Source of the DNA: Mycobacterium sp. Root135
GTDB taxonomy: Bacteria; Actinomycetota; Actinomycetes; Mycobacteriales; Mycobacteriaceae
Direction of reading: 5' to 3'
Length of the DNA: 64,000 nucleotides
Assembly: GCF_001426545.1 (NCBI RefSeq)
Contig: NZ_LMEZ01000010.1
Span: 62,001-126,000, forward strand
Shown piece after piece: positions 43,983 through 51,746 of the stretch. The notes under the pieces are model-generated. The model did not search any database. It worked only from the letters and a program-made list of their open reading frames with translations, and had not been told where the DNA came from. Numbering within the stretch: the first letter of the stretch is position 1; each line of letters starts with the position of its first letter. A program made the translations under genes and the position numbers.

Positions 43983-44471
43983 TTACCGCGGCAGCACGGC
44001 CTCGATGGCGCTGATCACCTCGGGGGCGTCGGGCTCGGTTCGCGGCCGGAAGCGGCCGACGATCTCGCCACCTGGTGCCAGGAGGAACTTCTCGAAGTTC
44101 CACTGCACGTCACCCGCTTCACCTTCGGCGTCGGCCGCCTTGGTCAACTCGGCGTACAGCGGGTGCCGGTCGGCCCCGTTCACGTCGACCTTCGCCAGCA
44201 GCGGGAACGTCACGCCGTATGTGGTGGAGCAGAAGTTCTGGATCTCTTCTGCGGTGCCCGGTTCCTGCCCCATGAACTGGTTGCAGGGCACCCCGAGCAC
44301 GGTCAGCCCGCGGTCGCCGTAGTCCTTGGCCAGCTGTTCCAACGCGGTGTACTGCGGCGTCAGACCGCACTTGGAGGCGACGTTCACGACGAGCACCGGG
44401 CCGTCGGAGAATTCGGCCAGTGACGTCGGGTTGCCGTCGAGGGTGGTCAGCGAGATGTCGGTGAGGCTCAT
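43983..44471 (-). CDS. Glutathione-peroxidase-fold thiol peroxidase
   Basis: 162 residues from ATG 44471. Cys35 in NVASKCGLTPQY is the peroxidatic residue; Gln (PCNQF) and Trp (VQWNFEKFL) complete the catalytic site. Actinobacteria lack glutathione, so thioredoxin is the likely reductant. The second cysteine in VLGVPCNQF may be the resolving one. ATGA overlap with ptrB shows co-translation with a peptidase, an uncommon partner. Confidence 0.9.
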   Translation of the reverse strand: MSLTDISLTTLDGNPTSLAEFSDGPVLVVNVASKCGLTPQYTALEQLAKDYGDRGLTVLGVPCNQFMGQEPGTAEEIQNFCSTTYGVTFPLLAKVDVNGADRHPLYAELTKAADAEGEAGDVQWNFEKFLLAPGGEIVGRFRPRTEPDAPEVISAIEAVLPR

Positions 44472-46597
44472 GGGCGTGACGCTACCGGCTGGGCGCCGTG
44501 GTGGTCCCGGTCGGCCGTCGCCAGCACCCAGGCATACATGAACGCCGCTTCCTTCCAGCGTTCGTAGCGTCCGCTGATCCCGCCGTGGCCGGCGCTCATC
44601 TCGGTCTTCAACAGCACCGGGTGGGCATCGGTCTTGCTGTGCCTCAGCGCCGCAACCCATTTCGCGGGCTCGACGTAGTACACCCTGGTGTCGTTGAGCG
44701 ACGTCATCGCCAGAATCGCCGGATAGTCCTTGGCCTCCACGTTCTCGTACGGCGAGTAGGACTTCATGTAGCGGTAGACCTCCTCACTCGCCAGCGGGTT
44801 GCCCCACTCGTCCCACTCGGTAACCGTCAGCGGCAGTGAGGGATCGAGGATCGTAGTGAGCGCGTCGACGAACGGCACCTGCGCGAGGATGCCCGCGAAC
44901 AGCTCCGGGGCCATGTTCGCCACGGCACCCATCAGCAGGCCGCCGGCACTGCCACCCATTGCCACCATGTTCTCGGGCCGGGTGACGTCGGTGCCCACCA
45001 GATGTGCTCCAGCGGCTACGAAGTCGACGAAGGTGTTCTTCTTCTCGAGCATCTTGCCGTGCTCGTACCACGGCCGGCCCATCTCGCCGCCACCCCGGAC
45101 GTGGGCGATGGCGAACACCACCCCCCGGTCGAGCAAGGACAGGCGTGCGATCGAGAACCGCGGGTCCTCGCAGGACTCGTAGGCCCCGTAGCCGTAGAGC
45201 AACGTCGGGGCCGGAAACGTCAGGCCCACACGGTGAATGACCGACAGCGGAATCCGCGTCCCGTCGGGGGCGAGTGCCCAGTCGCGCCGTTCGACGTACT
45301 CCTCGGGCCGATAGTCGCCGAGGACCGTCTGCTCGCGCAGCAGGGTCCGTTCACCGGTCGCCAGGTCGACGTCGTAGACACGCACCGGAACGATGAACGA
45401 GGTGGTCCCCACCCGAAGCACCGGCGCCGACCAGTTCGGATTGCCCGACAGGCCTGAGGACGTCAACTCCGTCTCGAAGGTGATCTCCTCTGGCGCAGAG
45501 TAGGTGCCGTCTTCGGCGATGCGCCACAACTGTATTCGCGGCAGCGCGTCACTTCGGTAGCTGACGACGAGGTGGCGATCGAACGCGTCGACGGCGTCGA
45601 GGCGGACGTCGGCGCGGTGTTCGATCAGCGTGTGGAACGCCGACGGATCGCTGACCGGCGCCTCCACCAGCATGAAGTTCTCGGCGCCGTCGTTGTGCAG
45701 GATCAGGAAGCGGTCCTCGCCACCGACGACGGCGTGCTCGACCGAGTACTCGACGCCGTCGCGCCGCGGCAGGATCGAGACGAACTCGGTCTCTCCGTCG
45801 GCGGCGTCGCCGTAGAACACCTCGGAGGTCACCGAACTTCCGGCGGCGATGAACACGTACTTGTCGCTGCGACTGCGGCCCACGGCCACCCAGAACCGCT
45901 CGTCGGGCTCGTGGAAGACCTTGGTGGCCGGCACACCCGCTCCGAGGCGGTGGCGCCATATGGTGTCCGGGCGCCACGCGTCGTCGAGCGTCGAGTAGTA
46001 GACGGTGTGGTTGTCCGCCGCCCACGTCGCCCCCGCGCCGATGCCCTCGATCACGTCGTCGTACAACTCGCCGGTGCGCAAATCCTTGAAGCGCAACGTG
46101 TATCGCTCATCGCCGACGACGTCGACCGAGAAGGCGAGCGTGTGACCGTCGATGCTGATCGACGCCGCCCCGAGCGAGAAGAAGTCGTGGCCCTCGGCTT
46201 CGACGTTCTCGTCGAGGAGCACCTGCTCCCCTGGCACGGGCTCGTTCTCGTCGAGCTGCGGTGGCGTCCAGTCCCGGAGATCGGCGACTGGGCAACGGCA
46301 GTGGATGCCGTACTGCTTGCCCTCGACGCTGCGCCCGTAGTACCACCATTCGCCGCGGCGGGTGGGCACCGACAGGTCGGTCTCCTTGGTGCGGGCCTTG
46401 ATCTCGTCGAAGATCTTCTGCCGCAACGGCTCCAAGTGGTCGGTCTGCTCGTCGGCGTAGGTGTTCTCGGCCTCCAGGTAGGCGATCACCTCGGGGTCGG
46501 ACTTGTCCCGCAGCCACTCGTAGTTGTCGACGAAGACGTCGCCGTGGTGCTCGCGGCGGTGCTCGACGCGCTTGGCAATTGGCGGGGTGCCGGTCAT
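44468..46597 (-). CDS. ptrB: Oligopeptidase B (protease II), S9 family
   Basis: 709 residues, one intact frame. A seven-bladed propeller precedes an alpha/beta hydrolase with nucleophile MGGSAGG (about 550) and the catalytic histidine in SAGHGGISGRY near the end. It cuts short peptides after Arg or Lys. In M. tuberculosis the gene is recorded as two pieces (ptrBa, ptrBb), from memory, so this is the unbroken ancestor-like form. It overlaps purC and gpx by four bases each. Confidence 0.93.
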   Translation of the reverse strand: MTGTPPIAKRVEHRREHHGDVFVDNYEWLRDKSDPEVIAYLEAENTYADEQTDHLEPLRQKIFDEIKARTKETDLSVPTRRGEWWYYGRSVEGKQYGIHCRCPVADLRDWTPPQLDENEPVPGEQVLLDENVEAEGHDFFSLGAASISIDGHTLAFSVDVVGDERYTLRFKDLRTGELYDDVIEGIGAGATWAADNHTVYYSTLDDAWRPDTIWRHRLGAGVPATKVFHEPDERFWVAVGRSRSDKYVFIAAGSSVTSEVFYGDAADGETEFVSILPRRDGVEYSVEHAVVGGEDRFLILHNDGAENFMLVEAPVSDPSAFHTLIEHRADVRLDAVDAFDRHLVVSYRSDALPRIQLWRIAEDGTYSAPEEITFETELTSSGLSGNPNWSAPVLRVGTTSFIVPVRVYDVDLATGERTLLREQTVLGDYRPEEYVERRDWALAPDGTRIPLSVIHRVGLTFPAPTLLYGYGAYESCEDPRFSIARLSLLDRGVVFAIAHVRGGGEMGRPWYEHGKMLEKKNTFVDFVAAGAHLVGTDVTRPENMVAMGGSAGGLLMGAVANMAPELFAGILAQVPFVDALTTILDPSLPLTVTEWDEWGNPLASEEVYRYMKSYSPYENVEAKDYPAILAMTSLNDTRVYYVEPAKWVAALRHSKTDAHPVLLKTEMSAGHGGISGRYERWKEAAFMYAWVLATADRDHHGAQPVASRP

Positions 46598-47484
46598 TTG
46601 GCTCCGATCCAGTCTGCGAACTTCAATCCGGAAATGCGTTCGTATGCATCGATGTAACGCGCCCTGGTGGCGTCGACGATGTCGGGCGGTAGTGCTGGCG
46701 GGGGTGTGTCACCGGCGCGATCCCAGCCGGAGTCGGGCCCGGTCAGCCAGTTGCGGACGAACTGCTTGTCGAAGCTGGCCTGCACGACGCCCTCCTCATA
46801 CGAGTCAGCCCGCCAGTAGCGCGAGGAGTCTGGGGTGAACACCTCGTCCGCCAGCACCATCTGACCGTCCTCGTCGACTCCGAACTCGAACTTGGTGTCG
46901 GCGATGATGATGCCCTTGCTCAGGGCGTGCTCGGCGGCCTCGCGGTAGATGTCCAGCGTGAGGTCGCGCAACTGGGCGGCACGCTCGTGGCCGACCACCT
47001 CGACGATCGCCTCGAAGCTGACGTTCTCGTCGTGGCTGCCCAACTCGGCCTTGGTGGCGGGGGTGAACAGCGGCTCGGCGAACTTGCTGGCCTCGGTGAG
47101 CCCGGCGGGGAGCTCGATGCCGCAGACCGCACCGGTGGCGCGGTAGTCGACGATGCCGGATCCGGTGAGGTAACCGCGGGCCACGCACTCGACGGGCATC
47201 ATCTCCAGCTGCTTCACCACGAGCGCGCGGCCAAGCACCTCGGCCGGAATCCGCTCGTCGTCGGGTGGACCCGCAAGGTGATTCGGAGTGTCCAGGAAGT
47301 CGAAGTAGAAGACGCTCATCGCGGTGAGGATGCGGCCCTTGTCGGGGATCTCGCTGTCGAGGATGAAGTCGTAGGCGGAGATGCGATCGCTGGCGACGAA
47401 CAGCAGATGGTCGGCGTCGACGCGATACAACTCACGAACCTTGCCGCTGGCCAGGTGTTGGTAGTCGGTCAGAGCTGGGCGCAT
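46594..47484 (-). CDS. purC: SAICAR synthetase
   Basis: 296 residues. It joins CAIR and aspartate. GKVRELYRVDADHLLFVASDRISAYD at the start and EFGVDEDGQMVLADEVFTPDSSRYW are signatures. TAGTCT sits six bases before the ATG, so the message is likely leaderless. The stop overlaps ptrB as ATGA. Confidence 0.96.
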   Translation of the reverse strand: MRPALTDYQHLASGKVRELYRVDADHLLFVASDRISAYDFILDSEIPDKGRILTAMSVFYFDFLDTPNHLAGPPDDERIPAEVLGRALVVKQLEMMPVECVARGYLTGSGIVDYRATGAVCGIELPAGLTEASKFAEPLFTPATKAELGSHDENVSFEAIVEVVGHERAAQLRDLTLDIYREAAEHALSKGIIIADTKFEFGVDEDGQMVLADEVFTPDSSRYWRADSYEEGVVQASFDKQFVRNWLTGPDSGWDRAGDTPPPALPPDIVDATRARYIDAYERISGLKFADWIGAK

Positions 47485-47524
47485 CGGCCAAGACTATCGG
47501 TCCATCTGTGCTGGGATCACACAC

Positions 47525-48139
47525 ATGAGCTCTCGCTACGTGCCGTACGCCACCACCCCCGGCCGGCTGCTCGCCCAGTTGACCAGCGACGCCGTCGTCG
47601 TCGTGTGGACCTTCGTGTGGGTGCTGGTCGGGCTGGCCGTCCACTCCGCGGTGAGTTCGATCGCCGCGGTGGGCCGCCAACTCAACGACGGCGCCACCGG
47701 CGTCTCGGACAACCTGAACTCCGCGGGCGACAGCACCGACGACGTCCCCCTGATCGGTGAGGCGCTGAGCAAGCCGTTGCGGGCCGCCAGTCGGGCGGCC
47801 TTGGACATCGCCGGCGCAGGCCACAGCCTCGACTCCACGGCGACCTGGCTGGCCGTGGTGCTGGGCTTGGCGGTCGCGGCGCCGCCAATCCTGTTCGTGG
47901 CGCTGCCGTGGCTGGTGTTGCGCATCCGGTTCTTCCGCCGCAAGTGGACGGCGCTCGCCCTGGCCGCCACCCCCGCCGGTGAGCAGTTGTTGGCGCTGCG
48001 CGCGTTGGCCAACCGCCCGCTGGCGAAGCTCGCGGCGGTCAGCATCGACCCCGTCGGTGCCTGGCGCCGCGACGACGCGATCGCCATCCGGGGCCTGGCG
48101 AACCTCGAGTTGCGGTCCTCGGGCATCCGCCGCAAGTAG
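47525..48139 (+). CDS. Two-span membrane protein of unknown function
   Basis: 204 residues. Membrane helices at about 22-48 and 108-135 enclose a Ser/Asp-rich loop, and the C-terminal part is basic and probably cytoplasmic. It resembles Rv0779c, which has no assigned role. It diverges from purC with a 40-base gap. Confidence 0.72.
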   Translation: MSSRYVPYATTPGRLLAQLTSDAVVVVWTFVWVLVGLAVHSAVSSIAAVGRQLNDGATGVSDNLNSAGDSTDDVPLIGEALSKPLRAASRAALDIAGAGHSLDSTATWLAVVLGLAVAAPPILFVALPWLVLRIRFFRRKWTALALAATPAGEQLLALRALANRPLAKLAAVSIDPVGAWRRDDAIAIRGLANLELRSSGIRRK

Positions 48140-48161
48140 TTCACACCCCCGCGATTTCGGC

Positions 48162-48192
48162 GTGTTCGGTAGCGCGGGACGCGACCGAACAC
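48162..48192. terminator. Inverted repeat after membrane protein gene
   Basis: GTGTTCGGT (48162-48170) and ACCGAACAC (48184-48192) form a 9-bp perfect stem with a 13-base loop. It is preceded by the GATTTCGGCG core also found at 7672. Confidence 0.5.
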
Positions 48193-48220
48193 TCGGGCCG
48201 GCTGTCGCGTCCGATCAGAC

Positions 48221-49078
48221 GTGCTGAATGAATTACTGCGGACACACGACGGGGTCGTCACCTTGGCACAAGCCCAGGAGGTCGGGCTGAGCAAGCATGC
48301 CGTCAACCGCCGAGTGCGATCAGGTGCGTGGCTCCAGTGTGCGCCGGGCGTCTACTTCGTCGACGACAGGCCGTTTACCGACCACGCTCGCATTCGTGCG
48401 GCCGTGTGGAGCTACGGGGAGTCCGCGACCGCAAGCGGGCTTGCTGCAGCGTGGTGGCAGCGACTCGCGCGATTCGCCCCCGCGAGCGTCGAAGTGACCG
48501 TGCCACGCGACAGCAATGGACGGTGCCGTGAAGGCTCGCGGGTGCGACGCCGTGATCTGCTCGCGGCGGACGTCGTCGTCGATCGAGGTCTGCGGGTGAC
48601 CGCCCTACCCCTGACCGTCGTCGAAGCCGCCGCCAGGCGAGTCGGAGGCGCCCGAATACTGGACTCGGCCCTGCAACACAACGTCGAGCTGAGCTCCTTG
48701 TGGCGGGCGCATCTGCGCAACCAGGGACGCCACGGCGCGCCCCGCGCACGCCGGATGCTCACCGCGGCAGACGAAGGCGCGCACTCGGCGGCCGAACGTT
48801 TGTTGGTACAGCTGCTCAAGAGCGCAGGCATTACCGGCTGGGTCGCAAACCTTCCGGTCGGCGGTTACTGCGTTGACGTAGGTTTCCGCGCCGAGAAGGT
48901 GGCACTCGAGGCCGACGGCTTCGCATTCCATAGTGATGCAGAGGCTTTTCAGAAGGACCGGGTGCGGCAGAACCACCTCATGCTGCTGGGCTGGCAAGTC
49001 CTACGATTCACCTGGTTGGACCTCACCGAGTATCCGGAACGGGTAATTGCCGAGATCCGGCGGGCGATCTCGGCGTGA
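48221..49078 (+). CDS. AbiEi-like antitoxin domain fused to DUF559 nuclease fold
   Basis: 285 residues from GTG 48221. The N-terminal winged helix (LRTHDGVVTLAQAQEVGLSKHAVNRRV) matches AbiEi-type antitoxins. The C-terminal part (VDVGFRAEKVALEADGFAFHSDAEAFQKDRVRQNHLMLLGWQVLRFTW) matches DUF559/Vsr-like nucleases. No AbiEii toxin gene is adjacent. Such stand-alone proteins are numerous in mycobacteria; their role is unknown. It lies between conserved core genes and looks like an insertion. Confidence 0.8.
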   Translation: MLNELLRTHDGVVTLAQAQEVGLSKHAVNRRVRSGAWLQCAPGVYFVDDRPFTDHARIRAAVWSYGESATASGLAAAWWQRLARFAPASVEVTVPRDSNGRCREGSRVRRRDLLAADVVVDRGLRVTALPLTVVEAAARRVGGARILDSALQHNVELSSLWRAHLRNQGRHGAPRARRMLTAADEGAHSAAERLLVQLLKSAGITGWVANLPVGGYCVDVGFRAEKVALEADGFAFHSDAEAFQKDRVRQNHLMLLGWQVLRFTWLDLTEYPERVIAEIRRAISA

Positions 49079-49081
49079 TCG

Positions 49082-49098
49082 GTCGCGGCGACCGCGAC
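49082..49098. terminator. Inverted repeat between convergent genes
   Basis: GTCGCGG (49082-49088) and CCGCGAC (49092-49098) form a 7-bp stem with a 3-base loop between the DUF559 gene and cyp126, whose stop codon it overlaps. Confidence 0.4.
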
Positions 49099-50291
49099 TA
49101 ACCACGCCCAAATCGCGCGGGGAGAGCGCGGATACCGGTGTGCCGATTGCTCCGCGTCCACTCGACGGGCCCCGCCAACGACACCGACGCGAACCGCGCC
49201 AGCAGCTCCTCGAACAGCACCCGCAGCTCCAGACGCGCGAGATGGGCGCCGAGGCAGTAGTGCACACCCTGCCCAAAACCCAAGTGTGGGTTGGGCGATC
49301 GCGTCACGTCGAAGACGTCGGGGTCGACGAACACCGAGGAGTCGCGGTTCGCCGAGCCCTCCCAGATCTGCACCTTTTGCCCGGCCTTCACCTCGCATCC
49401 GCCGAGCTGCACGTCACGGGTGGCGGTCCGTCGCTTGGACGGCGATGGCGAGGTCCACCGCACCATCTCCTCGACCGCCGTGGGCAGCAGCGACGGCGAC
49501 GAACGCAACAGCTGCATCTGTTCGGGATGGTCGATCAACGCCAGCAGCCCGCCCGCGACCGCATTGCGCGTGGTCTCCGCGCCAGCGGAGAACAGCAGGC
49601 TGAAGAACAGATACAGCTCGAGCTCGCTGAGCCCACAGGCCTCGTCGTTGGCCACGATCGAGAGCATGTCGTCGGTCGGGTTGGCCCGCTTGGAGGCGAC
49701 CAGCTCGGCGCCGTAGGCGTACATCCGCGCCCCGTCGTCCGCACTCGCCGTGCGAGCAAGGTCGAACTGCGGTTCGATGGCGTGGAACAGCCAATGCCGT
49801 TCGGACTCCGGCACTCCCAGCAGGATGCAGATCATCTGCATCGGCAGTTCCGCGGCCACGTCGACCAGGAAGTCGAAGGGCCGACCCGGCTCGACGTCGT
49901 CGAGCAGCCGGCGGGCACGGGACCGGAGGTCGTCCTCGACGCGCCCGATCATCCGTGGCGTCAGGCCAGAGCTCACCAGGCGCCGGATCTGCGCGTGCCG
50001 CGGGTCGTCCATCATGTTGAGCACCTGACCGGCGATCGGCAGGTCCTGCAGCAGGGTGCCGCCGTAGGGCCGGGAGCCACCGGTCTCCGACGAGAAGGTC
50101 GACGGATCACGAAGCACAGCAAGGCTTTCCGCGTGCGTCGCCACCGACCAGAAGCCCTCGCCGTCGGGGGTGTGCTCGGTGGGTTGGTGCCAGTAGACGG
50201 GGGCGTCGCGACGGTGCACCGCGAACAGCTCGTGCGGGAATCCCGCCGCGAAGTTGTCCAGGTCGGTGAAGTCCACCGCCGCCAAGCTCAC
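49098..50291 (-). CDS. cyp126: Cytochrome P450 CYP126
   Basis: 397 residues from GTG 50291, overlapping the purB stop as GTGA. The I-helix SAGAETTRNA, ExxR in the K-helix (EEMVRW region) and the heme loop FGQGVHYCLGAHLAR with the cysteine ligand are present. Mycobacterial CYP126 is found directly next to purB; its natural substrate is not established. The open frame continues far upstream through purB, but that part is antisense-frame noise. Confidence 0.9.
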   Translation of the reverse strand: MSLAAVDFTDLDNFAAGFPHELFAVHRRDAPVYWHQPTEHTPDGEGFWSVATHAESLAVLRDPSTFSSETGGSRPYGGTLLQDLPIAGQVLNMMDDPRHAQIRRLVSSGLTPRMIGRVEDDLRSRARRLLDDVEPGRPFDFLVDVAAELPMQMICILLGVPESERHWLFHAIEPQFDLARTASADDGARMYAYGAELVASKRANPTDDMLSIVANDEACGLSELELYLFFSLLFSAGAETTRNAVAGGLLALIDHPEQMQLLRSSPSLLPTAVEEMVRWTSPSPSKRRTATRDVQLGGCEVKAGQKVQIWEGSANRDSSVFVDPDVFDVTRSPNPHLGFGQGVHYCLGAHLARLELRVLFEELLARFASVSLAGPVEWTRSNRHTGIRALPARFGRG

Positions 50292-51706
50292 AGGATGGCG
50301 TCCGAGGTGTACGCCGCCGCCTCCGGGTACCTGCTCACCAGCTGCTCGACCGCCGCCACGACCGCGTCGGCCTGCGCGCCCGCCGCACCGGTGAACGCGG
50401 CCTTGTCTGCCAACGCCGCATCCAGCGCGGCCCGGTCCAGCGGCATCCGCGGGTCGGCGGCCAACCGGTCGAGAAGGTCTGGCTCCGTACCGTGTTCGCG
50501 CATTGCCAGCGCGACGGCGACCGCGTGTTCCTTGATGACCTCGTGGGCGGTTTCCCGCCCGACGCCTGCCCGCACGGCGGCGATCAGGATGCGGGTGGTC
50601 GCCAGGAACGGCAGGTAGCGGTCGAGTTCGCGCTGGATGACGGCCGGGTAGGCGCCGAATTCGTCGAGCACGGTCAGGAACGTCTCGATCTGGCCGTCGA
50701 GGGCGAAGAACGCGTCGGGCAGGGCGACGCGTCGCACCACCGAGCAGAACACGTCGCCCTCGTTCCATTGCGCGCCCGCGAGTTCGGCGGCCATCGACGC
50801 GTAACCCCGAAGCACCACCTGCAGACCGTTGACCCGCTCGCAGGACCGGCTGTTCATCTTGTGCGGCATCGCCGACGAGCCGACCTGCCCTGGCGCGAAC
50901 CCCTCTGTGACGAGCTCGTTGCCCGCCATCAGCCGGATGGTGTGCGCCAGTGACGACGGTCCCGCTCCGACCTGGACCAGCGCCGAGAGCACGTCGTGAT
51001 CCAGCGAGCGCGGATAGATCTGCCCGACGCTGGTGAAGACGTCGGTGAAGCCCAAGAAGTCGGCGACGAGGCGCTCCAATTCGGCCAGTCGCGCGGTGTC
51101 GCCGTCGAACAGGTCGAGCATGTCCTGCGCGGTGCCCATCGGCCCCTTGATGCCCCGCAAAGGGTAGCGGTCGATCAGCTCGGTGAGCCGGGTCAGCGCG
51201 ATCAGCATCTCCTCGGCGGCCGAGGCAAACCGCTTGCCGAGCGTCGTCGCCTGCGCCGCCACGTTGTGCGAACGCCCCGCCATCACCAGATCGCGGTACA
51301 GCTCCGCGCGCTCGGCCAGCCGTGCGACGACCGCCACCCCATGAGCGTGGACGAGTTGCAGCGAGCGCCGAATCTGCAGCTGCTCGACGTTCTCGGTGAG
51401 GTCGCGGCTCGTCATGCCCTTGTGCACGTGCTCGTGGCCGGCGAGGGCGTTGAACTCCTCGATGCGCGCCTTCACGTCGTGGCGCGTCACGCGTTCGCGT
51501 TCGTTGATGGAGGCCAGGTCGACCTGTTCGAGTACCCGCTCGTAGTCGGCGATGACGCCGTCGGGCACCGACACGCCGAGCTCGGCCTGCGCGCGAAGGA
51601 CGGCGATCCAGAGTCGCCGTTCCTCGACGATCTTGGCTTCTGGCGACCAGATCGCCACCATCTCCGCGCTGGCGTACCGCGTGGCCAGGACATTCGGAAT
51701 CGTCAC
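50288..51706 (-). CDS. purB: Adenylosuccinate lyase
   Basis: 472 residues from GTG 51706. It cleaves SAICAR and adenylosuccinate. MTSRDLTENVEQLQ, SHNVAAQATTLGKR and the fumarase-superfamily signature GSSAMPHKMNS are visible. TAAGCT on the minus strand lies eight bases before the start. Coupled to cyp126; diverges from the RelA/SpoT fusion with a 40-base gap. Confidence 0.96.
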   Translation of the reverse strand: MTIPNVLATRYASAEMVAIWSPEAKIVEERRLWIAVLRAQAELGVSVPDGVIADYERVLEQVDLASINERERVTRHDVKARIEEFNALAGHEHVHKGMTSRDLTENVEQLQIRRSLQLVHAHGVAVVARLAERAELYRDLVMAGRSHNVAAQATTLGKRFASAAEEMLIALTRLTELIDRYPLRGIKGPMGTAQDMLDLFDGDTARLAELERLVADFLGFTDVFTSVGQIYPRSLDHDVLSALVQVGAGPSSLAHTIRLMAGNELVTEGFAPGQVGSSAMPHKMNSRSCERVNGLQVVLRGYASMAAELAGAQWNEGDVFCSVVRRVALPDAFFALDGQIETFLTVLDEFGAYPAVIQRELDRYLPFLATTRILIAAVRAGVGRETAHEVIKEHAVAVALAMREHGTEPDLLDRLAADPRMPLDRAALDAALADKAAFTGAAGAQADAVVAAVEQLVSRYPEAAAYTSDAIL

Positions 51707-51746
51707 GGATACACAGCTTACGACCCGGCTGAGGCAAGCTAGACCG

